The notes beneath the pieces are model-generated. The model did no database searches, was not told the origin of the DNA, and saw only the letters and a list, made by a program, of their open reading frames with translations. 64,000 nt of DNA from Microbacterium sp. Leaf288 (lineage in GTDB: Bacteria; Actinomycetota; Actinomycetes; Actinomycetales; Microbacteriaceae). Within the stretch, counting starts at the first letter, position 1. Each line of letters starts with the position of its first letter. Positions 45,894 to 54,396 of this stretch are shown in pieces. The position numbers were made by a program, and so were the translations under genes. The DNA lies in NCBI RefSeq assembly GCF_001422925.1, contig NZ_LMNI01000010.1:812405-876404 (forward strand), in the 5' to 3' direction.

Positions 45894-46864
45894 TTCGGGA
45901 TGTCTTGGGTCGGATCCGGTGGGGTCGTGCCGAACTGGCTCTCATCGGGATCACGATCGTCTGGGGAGCGACCTTCCTCATCGTTCACCTGACCCTCGAG
46001 CACACCGGGCCATGGTTCTTCGTCGGCATCCGTTTCCTCACCGCAGGCCTGCTCAGCGCCATCGTCTTTCACCGCGTCCTGCGCGGCCTGCGCTGGAAGG
46101 AATTCGCCGCGGGGTCGGCGATCGGCGTCACGATCTATCTCGGATACGGCCTGCAGACCGTGGGCCTGCAGACGATCGACAGCAGCACATCCGCGTTCCT
46201 CACCGCCCTCTACGTCCCCCTCGTGCCGCTGCTGCAATGGCTGGTGTTCCGCAAAGCGCCCACCCGGATGGCACTCCTCGGCATCGCGCTGGCATTCATC
46301 GGCCTGATCCTCCTCACCGACCCCAGCAGCGTCGGCCTTCACTGGAGCACCGGCGAGATTCTGACGCTCCTCAGCACCGTGCCCATCGCCGCAGAGATCG
46401 TCCTCATCGGGCTGTTCGCCAAACGCGTGAACGTCGGACGCGTCACCGTCATCCAACTCCTCGTCGCCGGAATCCTCGCGTTCCTGACCATGCCGATCGT
46501 CGGCGAGCAAGCGCCCGCGTTCTCCTGGGCATGGCTGGCCTCGGCGCTCGCCCTGGGCGCGGCGAGCTGCCTCATTCAACTCACGATGAACTGGGCGCAA
46601 CGCTCGGTCAGCCCCACCCGGGCGACCATCATCTACGCCGGCGAACCAGTCTGGGCCGGCATCATCGGCCGCATCGCAGGCGACCGCCTCCCACCCATCG
46701 CCATCCTCGGCGCCGCACTCATCGTCATCGGCTCACTCGTCAGCGAACTGCGACCTCGGAGCGCACCGGATGCCGAACACCCCACCGACACCACACCGCA
46801 CGACGGAGACACGCGGTACGCCGAGCCTGCAGACACGCATGCACCCTCCCCAGGCGCTCGCTGA
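45884..46864 (+). CDS. EamA/DMT-family transporter
   Basis: 326 residues with ten predicted transmembrane helices in two EamA repeats (ALIGITIVWGATFLIVHLTL starts repeat 1; ILTLLSTVPIAAEIVLIGLF starts repeat 2). It exports small metabolites or drugs by proton exchange. The ATG at 45884 is chosen, with 45875 as an alternative; both lie in operator site 2. The hydrophilic C-terminal tail (about 288-326) is Thr/His/Pro-rich. It is divergent from the XRE-cupin gene. Confidence 0.82.
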   Translation: MLHIRDVLGRIRWGRAELALIGITIVWGATFLIVHLTLEHTGPWFFVGIRFLTAGLLSAIVFHRVLRGLRWKEFAAGSAIGVTIYLGYGLQTVGLQTIDSSTSAFLTALYVPLVPLLQWLVFRKAPTRMALLGIALAFIGLILLTDPSSVGLHWSTGEILTLLSTVPIAAEIVLIGLFAKRVNVGRVTVIQLLVAGILAFLTMPIVGEQAPAFSWAWLASALALGAASCLIQLTMNWAQRSVSPTRATIIYAGEPVWAGIIGRIAGDRLPPIAILGAALIVIGSLVSELRPRSAPDAEHPTDTTPHDGDTRYAEPADTHAPSPGAR

Positions 46865-46903
46865 TCGACCGCCTCCCGGGCCGCCTACAGGCGAGCCACA
46901 TCG

Positions 46904-47182
46904 TTGCCTGAGGATGCCGTGGGACAGTCCCCTCGGTTCATCGGGGAGGTGGAGGGCGCCGACTTGTACCTTGCTCGCGGCACGAACAACAGCTTGTGCC
47001 TCATTCAGATTCGGGATGAAGAATGGGAGCAGATGGGGTGCGGTGCAGGCCTTGGCGTTGGAAGCACACTCGAAAGCGGCACGCGAATCGAAGCCGGGAC
47101 GTTCAAGTTCCCCGACAACGAAGTCGGAGAGGGCAAGCGCACACCGCTCAGTGACAGCGTGACAGTGATCTACTTCCCCTAG
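46904..47182 (+). CDS. Hypothetical protein, probably shortened at its N-terminus
   Basis: 92 residues from a TTG at 46904. It contains GADLYLARGTNNSLCLIQIR, DEEWEQMGCGAGLGVGSTLE, and ends SVTVIYFP. Two cysteines and the strand-rich pattern look like the extracellular half of a membrane-anchored protein whose signal or transmembrane part is absent here. The frame closes at a TGA (46862) just upstream. It may be a remnant. Confidence 0.5.
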   Translation: MPEDAVGQSPRFIGEVEGADLYLARGTNNSLCLIQIRDEEWEQMGCGAGLGVGSTLESGTRIEAGTFKFPDNEVGEGKRTPLSDSVTVIYFP

Positions 47183-47332
47183 TTGGTTCGCAGTCAGCCG
47201 GGGCCACGCTAGCCTCGCCCCGTATATCGGTCCCTAACGGACCGTCTCTTGACAGCGCACGCCATTCCAGTCCCCCCTGTTCGCCGACCTATCGCAACAG
47301 CCACAATCGCTGTTGTGCGGGACCACGTGCTC

Positions 47333-47692
47333 ATGTCCAAGATTGCGAACGCGCTCATCGAGGATGCTCAAGTGCGCGCTTCCAGCCTCCTGCCCGTTCT
47401 GTCCGCGTTCCGCGCGATGTGGGGAGGACTGTGGGTGGGCGGACGAGTGACGCTCACCCCGGAGTCCGTCTCCTTCGCGGCGAACACGCTGAACCGCGTC
47501 GCGCAGGCGGGCACGATGGATGTCGCCGTGCCGCTGGACCAGGTGACGAATGTGGAAGTCCTGCCCGGCTTCTTCACCAACATCGTGGCGATCAGCACCC
47601 CGGTCCGTGTCTTGAAGGTTCGCTGCTACGGGGCGCGTCGCTTCGCAGACGCGGTGATCGCAGCTCGCGATGCTGTCAGCGGTGCACGATAA
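47333..47692 (+). CDS. GRAM/PH-like domain protein
   Basis: 119 residues. FRAMWGGLWVGGRVTLTPES, VSFAANTLNR, VAVPLDQVTNVEVLPGFFTN and VLKVRCYGARRFADAVIAAR follow the strand order of GRAM/PH-like domains (membrane-associated lipid or protein binding in eukaryotes; mostly uncharacterised in bacteria). ATG 47333 begins the conserved part; the frame is open upstream to 47249. Confidence 0.65.
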   Translation: MSKIANALIEDAQVRASSLLPVLSAFRAMWGGLWVGGRVTLTPESVSFAANTLNRVAQAGTMDVAVPLDQVTNVEVLPGFFTNIVAISTPVRVLKVRCYGARRFADAVIAARDAVSGAR

Positions 47693-47710
47693 GCAAGGCT
47701 GTCGGATCGA

Positions 47711-47733
47711 GGACGACAGCTGAACTGTCGTCC
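47711..47733 (+). terminator. Hairpin after the GRAM-like gene
   Basis: Perfect 9-bp stem GGACGACAG / CTGTCGTCC with loop CTGAA, 18 bp after the stop codon. No T-run. A second inverted repeat (CGTCACGT / ACGTGACG, 47755-47789) follows and is unexplained. Confidence 0.5.
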
Positions 47734-47887
47734 GCGCAAATCGCCACACCTGGTCGTCACGTCCGGGAACTCCGCAGCATGACGTGACGATGGTGATGTA
47801 GCTGACCCAGATCGCGGGCCGATCCAGACACGCTGGCACCCGCATCGGGCCGCCGCCGGGGCGTTTGTGCTTCGATACGGTGAGTTC

Positions 47888-48597
47888 ATGAAGACGCAGA
47901 TCGCCGGAACGACGATGCCGGTCCTCGAAGTCACTCTCGACACCGGCGAACGGATCATCGCGGAAGGCGGCGACGTCGCCTGGCTCACACCCGGGTTCGA
48001 CATCGAGACGTCGACGGGATTCGGATCCGGCGGCAAGGGCGGCTTCCTGAGCGGCCTGAAGCGGATGGTCGGCGGCGGTCAGCTGTTCCTCTCTCAGTAC
48101 ACCGCGTCCGCTCCCGGCAGCATGGTCGCGTTCGCCGCACAGTTGCCCGGCACCATCCGAGAACTCACCATCGACCCGAGCGATGAGTTCATGGTCCAAT
48201 CCGGTTCCTACATGGCCAGCACCCCGGATGTCGAGGTCTCGTGGGTCTGCAGACGAAGCTCGGCGCCGGGATCTTCGGCGGCGCCGGTGTGGTCTTCCAG
48301 ATGCTCGCCGGAAACGGCACGGCCTGGGTGCAGCTGGCCGGCGAGATCGTCGAGTACGAGTTGCCCGCGGGCGGTTCGCTCCTCGTCCACCCGGGGCACC
48401 TGGCGCTGTATCGTGCGGAGATGCAGCTGGAGTTCGCCACGATCAAGGGCGTCAAGAACAAGTTCTTCGGCGACTCGCTCTTCCTCGCGCAGGTGCACGG
48501 TCCCGGGCATGTCTGGCTGCAGTCGATGACGCCGGCGAAGCTTGCCGCGGCGATCGAACCGTACCTGCCCGACAAGAGCTCCTCGTCGAGCAGCTGA
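47888..48597 (+). pseudogene. AIM24/TIGR00266 family protein with a one-base frameshift
   Basis: The first frame (from ATG 47888) encodes the N-terminal half: VLEVTLDTGERIIAEGGDVA, LFLSQYTASAPGSMVAFAAQ, SGSYMASTPDVEVSW. From about 48241 the homology moves to the next frame: GLQTKLGAGIFGGAGVVFQM, LAGNGTAWVQLAGEIVEYEL, GSLLVHPGHLALYRAEMQLE, ending in a Ser-rich tail at 48597. One extra G in the GGG at 48243-48245 restores a single 236-residue protein (DVEVSWGLQTK). AIM24-like proteins are beta-helical and of unknown function in bacteria. The site may be a real mutation or a missed base. Confidence 0.8.
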
Positions 48598-48609
48598 GAT
48601 CGACGCGAC

Positions 48610-48924
48610 GTGATCGAAGTAGAGAACCTGACGCAGGTCTTCGGCGACAAGGCCGCCGTCGACGATCTCACCTTCACGGTCGGCTCGGGGACCGTGACTG
48701 GTCTGCTCGGGCCGAACGGCGCGGGTAAGTCCACGACGATGCGGATGATCGTCGGCCTCGATCGCCCCGCCCGCGGCTCGGCGCGCGTGAACGGGGAGGA
48801 TTTCCGGCCCGCCGAACACACGAGAAGAGCCCGAGATCCGCGCAATTACGCGGATCTCGGGCCCTTCTCTGTGACAACGGCTGTGGAGATGGGGGGAATC
48901 GAACCCCCGTCCATCGCTGGGTAA
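48610..48924 (+). pseudogene. Truncated ABC transporter ATP-binding protein
   Basis: GTG start; the first 70 residues are a normal ABC N-terminus of the ABC-2 exporter type (MIEVENLTQVFGDKAAVDDL, Walker A LLGPNGAGKSTTMRM, then GLDRPARGSARVNGEDF). Homology stops at about 48820, and the frame then runs through the ssrA terminator and into ssrA antisense before stopping at 48924. The signature, Walker B and any permease partner are missing, so it cannot be a working ATPase. Confidence 0.8.
48829..48862 (-). terminator. ssrA terminator
   Basis: Perfect 14-bp stem GCCCGAGATCCGCG / CGCGGATCTCGGGC with a 6-nt loop, followed on the minus strand by TCTTCTCG, 22 bp past the tmRNA 3' end. Confidence 0.85.
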
Positions 48925-49251
48925 CTGCGGTTTCTCCGGGCGCAGTCTGTGAAATCGTTCTACTCGGCTCCGACCTTTGTCACAGACACCTAAGTCGACA
49001 AGCCCATCCTGAAAAGAGTCCCACGCGACGCTCAGGCGACGTCACGCAGCAAGATCCCTAGATGACGCCAATACCCGTGACGGGATCAGTCACGGATTGA
49101 CGGCGTCGGGCTCGCTGCTCAGGCAGCGAGGGCGAACGCGGACTGCTTCTTTTCGGCAGTTATTGGTTTGCAAGGAGCGTTTACGAGATAACCCTGCATC
49201 CTCGGCCCGCTTCACGCAGATTCACAGGCGATGTCGAAACCGATCATCCCC
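48884..49251 (-). ncRNA. ssrA: Transfer-messenger RNA (tmRNA)
   Basis: A 368-nt tmRNA on the minus strand. The 5' end GGGGATGATCGGTTTCGAC pairs through GGGGATG with CATCTCC at the 3' end. The T arm is GGGGGTTCGATTCCCCC, the discriminator is A, and CCA is not encoded. The tag frame ends KKQSAFALAA and TGA, close to the Clavibacter type of tag (ending KQSSFVLAA). The GCA that should resume translation lies one base out of that frame (GCAAACC), so a base may be missing there. It works with SmpB (encoded at 53827-54303) to rescue stalled ribosomes. Confidence 0.95.
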
Positions 49252-49347
49252 GTTACCTCTTCAGAGGTGTCCTTCTCGCGAAGGGCCGCTGTCACACTGT
49301 GGAGTTGCCAACACTCGGCGCCGAAGCATCCGAGCACATCAGAATAC

Positions 49348-49403
49348 AACGGATGCTGCGTCCCCGCCATTCCTGGACGCGAAGCCGGATCGCAGCATCC
49401 GTT
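49348..49403. promoter_or_regulatory. 13-bp inverted repeat and promoters between ssrA and the siderophore-interacting gene
   Basis: AACGGATGCTGCG (49348-49360) and CGCAGCATCCGTT (49391-49403) are perfect inverted copies 30 nt apart. Minus-strand TATTCT (49346-49341) may be the ssrA -10. Plus-strand TAGCAT (49407-49412) lies 7 nt before the GTG of the next gene, suggesting a leaderless mRNA. Confidence 0.45.
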
Positions 49404-49418
49404 CTCTAGCATGTAAGG

Positions 49419-50231
49419 GTGACCTCACCTCGCGCCGCGCGCCCGCAGACCACCCTGTTCGTGACCGGGAGCGCCTGGCTCTCGCCCGACCTGGTGCGGG
49501 TGACGCTGGCGGGCGACGAGTTCGCCGACTTCGCCGACCGGCCCGAGACCGACAAGTACGCGAAGCTGTACTTCCCGCCGGCGGGCAGCGCCCTCGAGCC
49601 GCCGTACGATCTCGCCACGCTGCGTGAGACGGTGCCGTTCGACGAGCTTCCGACGATCCGCACCTACACGATCCGGCGTGTGGATGCCGCAGCCCGCACC
49701 ATCGAGATCGACTTCGTCGTGCACGGTGACACCGGCATCGCCGGGCCGTGGGCCGCGAACGCGAAACCCGGCGATCGGCTGACGATGTCGTCCCCCGGAG
49801 CGGGTTACTCCCCCGACCTCACCGCAGATCACCACGTGCTGATCGGCGACGAGTCGGCGATCCCGGCGATCTGGTCCGCGCTCGAGGCGCTGCCCGCGGA
49901 AGCTGCGGTGACGACGATCATCGAGACGCGGTCGGCCGCGCACCGGATCGAGGTGCCGTCGGGCGCCGTGGTCCAGTGGGTCGACGAGGACCACGACGCT
50001 CCCGGCGCGCGGCTCGTCGCGGCAGTGGATGCTGCGGCGTGGCCGGCCGGCCGCGTGCAGGTCTTCGCACATGGTGAGAGAGGTGCGATGAAGTCGCTGC
50101 GGCCGCTCCTGCTCGACCGCGGCGTCGCGCGGGCCGACCTGTCGCTGTCGGCGTACTGGGCGTACGGACGCACCGAGGATGCGTTCCAGGCCGAGAAGCG
50201 CCTTCCGGTCGGGCAGATCTTCCCCGATTGA
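49419..50231 (+). CDS. Siderophore-interacting protein (FAD-dependent ferric reductase type)
   Basis: 270 residues. The FAD-binding motif RTYTIR (81-86) is followed by EIDFVVHGDTGIAGPWAANA, and the NAD(P)-side domain ends in the family signature LSAYWAYGRTEDAFQAEK. ViuB/SIP proteins reduce ferric siderophores in the cytoplasm and release iron. The start is GTG 49419, and a nearby -10 suggests a leaderless message. An inverted repeat upstream could be an iron-regulator site, but it does not match a known box I can name. Confidence 0.88.
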   Translation: MTSPRAARPQTTLFVTGSAWLSPDLVRVTLAGDEFADFADRPETDKYAKLYFPPAGSALEPPYDLATLRETVPFDELPTIRTYTIRRVDAAARTIEIDFVVHGDTGIAGPWAANAKPGDRLTMSSPGAGYSPDLTADHHVLIGDESAIPAIWSALEALPAEAAVTTIIETRSAAHRIEVPSGAVVQWVDEDHDAPGARLVAAVDAAAWPAGRVQVFAHGERGAMKSLRPLLLDRGVARADLSLSAYWAYGRTEDAFQAEKRLPVGQIFPD

Positions 50232-50259
50232 CCCACCGGTCACGGGTTAGGGTCTGAGG

Positions 50260-50937
50260 ATGAGCGACGTCGTCATCACGGTTCGCGGGGAGCACGAGAC
50301 CCGCATCGCCCCCGAGCGCGCGATCGCGCACCTGACCATCCGCGCCGAAGGACCCGAGCGCGGCGCCGTCGTCGAGCGCATGGCCGCGCTCACCGAGCCG
50401 GTGCGCGACGACCTCGCCTCGCGGAAGTCCGCGGGCACCGTCACCGAGTGGACGAGCCAACGCGTATCGGTGTGGTCGGAGCGCCCCTGGAACAACGAGG
50501 GCAAGCGCCTGGCACCGGTGCATTATGCGACCGTGGACTTCTCCGTCACGTTCACCGACTTCGCGGTGCTGTCGTGGTGGGCCGGCGAGGTCGCCGAGCG
50601 CGAGGGCGTGCAGCTGGGCTGGATCGAGTGGAAGCTCACCCCCGAGACGAAGGCATCCGTGGAACGGGAAGTCGCCACGCGGGCCGTGGGAGTGGCCGTT
50701 GGGCGAGCGAGCGCGTACGCCGGGGCGCTCGGCCTCGCCGATGTGACCGCCGTCGAGCTCGCTGACGTGGGGCTGCTGACGCAGCAGAGCCACGCCGAGA
50801 CGGCACCGGCGCCCCGCATGCTCATGGCGAAGGCGTCGTTCGCCTCGGACGCTGCGGGCGGGGGGCCCGCTGTGCAGCTCCAGCCCGAGGACATCGTGAT
50901 CTCGGCAGCCGTCGAGGCCCGGTTCGCCGCCCGATGA
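50260..50937 (+). CDS. SIMPL (DUF541) domain protein
   Basis: 225 residues. VVITVRGEHETRIAPERAIA at the N-terminus and QRVSVWSERPWNNEG with a C-terminal PEDIVISAAVEARF are typical of SIMPL proteins. There is no signal peptide, unlike the periplasmic members, so it is probably cytoplasmic. The role is unknown. Its stop overlaps the M20 peptidase start by 4 bp. Confidence 0.82.
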   Translation: MSDVVITVRGEHETRIAPERAIAHLTIRAEGPERGAVVERMAALTEPVRDDLASRKSAGTVTEWTSQRVSVWSERPWNNEGKRLAPVHYATVDFSVTFTDFAVLSWWAGEVAEREGVQLGWIEWKLTPETKASVEREVATRAVGVAVGRASAYAGALGLADVTAVELADVGLLTQQSHAETAPAPRMLMAKASFASDAAGGGPAVQLQPEDIVISAAVEARFAAR

Positions 50938-52274
50938 GCCCTGCCGACGTCGTGCCCCGCGCGGGCATCGCCGAGCGACTGTCGCGCATGATCCAGCTGC
51001 CCACCGTCTCGGCGGAGCGCGCTGAACGCGGGCAGGGGCCGTTCGATGCGTTCGCCGACGTGCTCGTCGAGCTCTACCCGCTCGTCCACGAGCACCTGGA
51101 GCGCGAGCGCATCGGCGAGCTGGGGATCCTGTACCGGTGGCGCGGGCGCGCCGAAGAGCAGCCGACGGTGTTGATGGCGCACTTCGACGTCGTCCCGGTC
51201 GACGAGAGCGACGCCTGGACCCACCCGCCGTTCGAGGGGCGCATCGATCGTGGCTGGGTGTACGGCCGCGGCGCGCTCGACGACAAGGGACCGCTCGTCG
51301 TCGTGATGGATGCCGTCGAGAACCTGCTCGCCTCGGGCTTCACGCCCGCGCGCGACGTGTACCTGTCGTTCGGAGGCGACGAGGAGACTTTCGGTGGTGC
51401 CGCCCGCATCATCGCCGAGACGCTGCGGGAGCGCGGCGTCGAGCCGTGGCTCGTGCTCGACGAAGGAGGCGCCGTCGTGGACGCGCCGCTGCCCTTCATC
51501 CGCGGCACGGCCGCCATGGTGGGCGTGGGGGAGAAAGGCGTGCTGACGCTCCGTCTGAGCGCCCGCGGCGAGGGCGGGCACGCGTCCGCTCCTCCCGCCC
51601 GCACCGCCGTCCGGCGCATCGCGCGCGCCGTCGAGCGGCTGTCGCCCCAGACGTTCCCTGCACGCACGCCGGCGGCGGTCACGCGCATGCTCGAGCTCTT
51701 CGCGACCCGGACGGGCGGCATCCCTCACGCTCTGTACCGGCTGCTGTCGAGGGCACCGTGGCTCACCGCGCGCGCCTTCACCGCGATGGGCGGCGAGCCC
51801 GCGGCGCTCGTGCGCACAACCGTCGCCGCCACCATGCAGTCCGGCGGAACGGCTGCGAACGTCCTCCCCTCGCAGGCGACGGCGACGCTCAACCTGCGCA
51901 TCGCACTGGGCGAGTCGGTCGCGAGCACCGTGAAGCGGGTCCGCAAGCGGATCGCCGACCGGCACGTGAAGGTCGAGGTGCTCGAGGGCGACGGACCGTC
52001 CCCGGAGTCGTCGACGGAGAACGCGCAGTTCGCGCTCATCACGGACGCGGTGAAGGTGTCGCACCCCGGCGCAGCGACCGTGCCGTACGTGATGATGGCG
52101 GCCACAGACTCGCGGCATTTCCACCGGTTCTCGCCGGCGGTCTACCGCTTCGCGCCACTGGAGATGAGCAAGGCGCAGCGCGCGTCGATCCACGGCGTCG
52201 ACGAGCGCGTCGAGATCGCGGCGCTCGAGCGGGGCGAGCTGTTCCATCGCACCCTCCTCCAGCGCTTAGAGTGA
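50934..52274 (+). CDS. M20 family metallopeptidase
   Basis: 446 residues. Zinc ligands and catalytic residues are in place: H83 and D85 in LMAHFDVVP, D116 in GRGALDDKG, the E150/E151 pair in GGDEE, and a late histidine in SIHGVDER. A lid or dimerisation domain sits in the middle (about 195-330, with GEGGHASAPPARTAV). The length and layout resemble carboxypeptidase PM20D1-type enzymes, which cut or form N-acyl amino acids. It is coupled to the SIMPL gene (ATGA). Confidence 0.88.
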   Translation: MSPADVVPRAGIAERLSRMIQLPTVSAERAERGQGPFDAFADVLVELYPLVHEHLERERIGELGILYRWRGRAEEQPTVLMAHFDVVPVDESDAWTHPPFEGRIDRGWVYGRGALDDKGPLVVVMDAVENLLASGFTPARDVYLSFGGDEETFGGAARIIAETLRERGVEPWLVLDEGGAVVDAPLPFIRGTAAMVGVGEKGVLTLRLSARGEGGHASAPPARTAVRRIARAVERLSPQTFPARTPAAVTRMLELFATRTGGIPHALYRLLSRAPWLTARAFTAMGGEPAALVRTTVAATMQSGGTAANVLPSQATATLNLRIALGESVASTVKRVRKRIADRHVKVEVLEGDGPSPESSTENAQFALITDAVKVSHPGAATVPYVMMAATDSRHFHRFSPAVYRFAPLEMSKAQRASIHGVDERVEIAALERGELFHRTLLQRLE

Positions 52275-52349
52275 TTCGCACCGCCTTCGGCATGCCCGGG
52301 GGCGGTGCGCAGCAGTGACCGGGTCTGGGGCCCGAGCGAAGGAGCACCG

Positions 52350-53822
52350 ATGACGCGCAGCGCCGTGTCCTCACGCGTCACCATCGGCGCGCTCGCGGGA
52401 GTCGTCGGCTTCCTCGCGTTCGTCGAGTTCACGAGCGGTGTGATCCAGGGCTTCTACACGCCCATGCTCACCGACATCGCCCGTCACCTCGGAGTGCACG
52501 ACGCCGACGTCAATTGGCTCGAGGGCACCCAGCTCATGCTCTCGGCGCTCGTCGTCCCCGCATTCGCGAAGCTCGGCGACATGGTCGGACACAAGCGGAT
52601 GCTGGTGATCTCGACGGCGATCACGGCCGCAGCATCCCTCGTCCTGCCGTTCACCGACTCGTTCGGCGTCTTCCTCGCGGCGTGGGCCGTCCAGGGGTTC
52701 TACGTCGTGTGGCTGCCTCTGGAGATCGCGCTGATCTGGTCGCGCTCTCGGCGCATGGAGGGCCGGGCGACCATCACGGCGCGAGCCGCCGGATTCCTCG
52801 TGGCGGCGCTCGAGACCGGCGCCATCACCGGCGCCCTCGTGGGCGGCATGCTCATCGACAGCCTGCCGCTGTGGATCGTGCTGCTCGTGCCCGCTCTGCT
52901 CGTCGTCGTGTGCTTCTTCGTGATCCTGTTCGGAGTCAAGGAGTCGCCCGAGCCCACCGGCGGCCGCCTCGACAACGTCGGCCTGGTTCTCATCTCGCTC
53001 GCACTCGTCGCCTTCACCGGCGGACTCAGCCTGCTGCGCCTCAACGGCCCGGCTGATCCGATCGCCTGGCTCGTCACGGTTCTCGGGGTGCTGCTCGTGG
53101 TGCCCTTCGCGCTGTGGGAGCTGCGGCACGACGATCCGCTCATCGATGTGCGGATGTTCCGCTCCCCCGCCCTCGGGCCCGTCTTCCTCACGGCCGGCCT
53201 GTTCGGTGTGAGCGTGCTCGGCGCGCAGGCCCCGCTGTCGACCTTCGCCCGCACCGACCCGTCGGTGTACGGCTATGGCCTCGGCACGACGGGCTTCCAG
53301 ACCTCGCTCATCATCGGCGTCTACCTCATCGCGATGATCACGGGCGCGCTGCTGTTCCCGCTCGTCGCCCGGCTCACCGCGCCCCGCCTGACTCTCATCG
53401 GTGCGGCGACGCTGGTCGGCATCGGGTTCCTCATGTTCCTGCCCTTCCACGACACCTACACCCAGGTCATCGTGAACATGGTGGTCGTCGGCCTCGGGTC
53501 GGGAGCGCTGGTCGCGGCGCTGCCCGCGGCCGCAGCATCCGCCGCCCCTCCCACCCAGACGGGTGTCGCGACCGGTCTCACGAACTCGGTCAAGACCGTC
53601 GGCGGTGCGATCGCGTCGTGCGTGTTCGGCATCGCGCTGCTGCACGGCGCGACCGGCGCGGCGACCGAGGGCACCGCGGGCTCGTTCTCGGGCTACGTCA
53701 CGGTGTGGGTGGTGTGCGGCGTGACCGCGCTGGCCGCCGCGGTGCTGCTGTGCTTCGTCCCGAAGACGGCGTTCAGCGACCGCGCCGCGCACGGCGCGGA
53801 CGCGGCGGAAGCAGTGAGCTGA
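52350..53822 (+). CDS. MFS transporter, DHA2-like
   Basis: 490 residues with about 14 transmembrane segments, a length typical of DHA2 drug:H+ antiporters. QGFYTPMLTDIARHLGVHDA starts the first half, with a motif A-like KLGDMVGHKRMLVISTA and a motif C-like LETGAITGALVGGMLIDSLP. ATG 52350 is preceded by GAAGGAG; the frame is open upstream to 52305. It lies 4 bp from the convergent smpB stop. Confidence 0.85.
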   Translation: MTRSAVSSRVTIGALAGVVGFLAFVEFTSGVIQGFYTPMLTDIARHLGVHDADVNWLEGTQLMLSALVVPAFAKLGDMVGHKRMLVISTAITAAASLVLPFTDSFGVFLAAWAVQGFYVVWLPLEIALIWSRSRRMEGRATITARAAGFLVAALETGAITGALVGGMLIDSLPLWIVLLVPALLVVVCFFVILFGVKESPEPTGGRLDNVGLVLISLALVAFTGGLSLLRLNGPADPIAWLVTVLGVLLVVPFALWELRHDDPLIDVRMFRSPALGPVFLTAGLFGVSVLGAQAPLSTFARTDPSVYGYGLGTTGFQTSLIIGVYLIAMITGALLFPLVARLTAPRLTLIGAATLVGIGFLMFLPFHDTYTQVIVNMVVVGLGSGALVAALPAAAASAAPPTQTGVATGLTNSVKTVGGAIASCVFGIALLHGATGAATEGTAGSFSGYVTVWVVCGVTALAAAVLLCFVPKTAFSDRAAHGADAAEAVS

Positions 53823-53826
53823 GCCT

Positions 53827-54303
53827 CTACTCGCCGAGGCGGTTGCGCGAACGCATCGCGCGTTCCGCCTCGCGCTTGTCTTCGCGCTCGCGGATCGTCT
53901 GGCGCTTCTCGAACTCGCGCTTGCCCTTGGCGACGGCGATCTCGACCTTGGCGCGACCGTCCGAGAAGTACAGCTTCAAAGGGATGAGCGTGTAGCCGCC
54001 CGCCGAGATGGCGTGCGAGAGCTTGACGATCTCCTCCTTGTGCAGGAGCAGCTTGCGCGTGCGCTTGGACGAGTGATTCGTCCAGTGGCCCTGCGAGTAC
54101 TCGGGGATGTGCACCGCGTCCAGGTACGCCTCGCCGTTGTCGATGTACGCATAGCCGTCCGAGAGGTTCGCGCGACCTTCACGCAGCGACTTCACCTCGG
54201 TGCCGGTCAGCACGAGGCCCGCCTCGTACGTCTTCTCGATCGCGTACTCGTGGCGCGCGCGACGATTGGTCGCCACGACCTTCTCCCCGCGTTCCCTGGG
54301 CAT
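53827..54303 (-). CDS. smpB: SsrA-binding protein SmpB
   Basis: 158 residues, normal length. [40 protein letters not shown] and [20 protein letters not shown] are diagnostic, and the basic C-terminal tail ([20 protein letters not shown]) enters the ribosomal mRNA channel. It binds tmRNA, whose gene lies 4.6 kb away, and brings it to stalled ribosomes. It is downstream of ftsX, the usual actinobacterial order. Confidence 0.97.
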   Translation of the reverse strand: MPRERGEKVVATNRRARHEYAIEKTYEAGLVLTGTEVKSLREGRANLSDGYAYIDNGEAYLDAVHIPEYSQGHWTNHSSKRTRKLLLHKEEIVKLSHAISAGGYTLIPLKLYFSDGRAKVEIAVAKGKREFEKRQTIREREDKREAERAMRSRNRLGE

Positions 54304-54334
54304 GGTGTCTCCTCGCTGATGCCGGCCTGCTGGT

Positions 54335-54352
54335 CCCCGAGCCTGTCGGAGG
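54335..54352. repeat. REP-like element CCCCGAGCCTGTCGGAGG
   Basis: Differs at two positions from the copy inside the LivM gene (1971-1988). It lies in the smpB-ftsX spacer, a typical place for such repeats. Confidence 0.5.
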
Positions 54353-54396
54353 GCGGACGGCAGCCTGTCAGTCTACCCCTGCGGCGGGGTGGACGA

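Noticed and set aside
48884..49251. Integrated element at ssrA
   Set aside because: The 3' end of ssrA was compared by eye with the rest of the window: no second copy of the T-arm region and no integrase gene were found.
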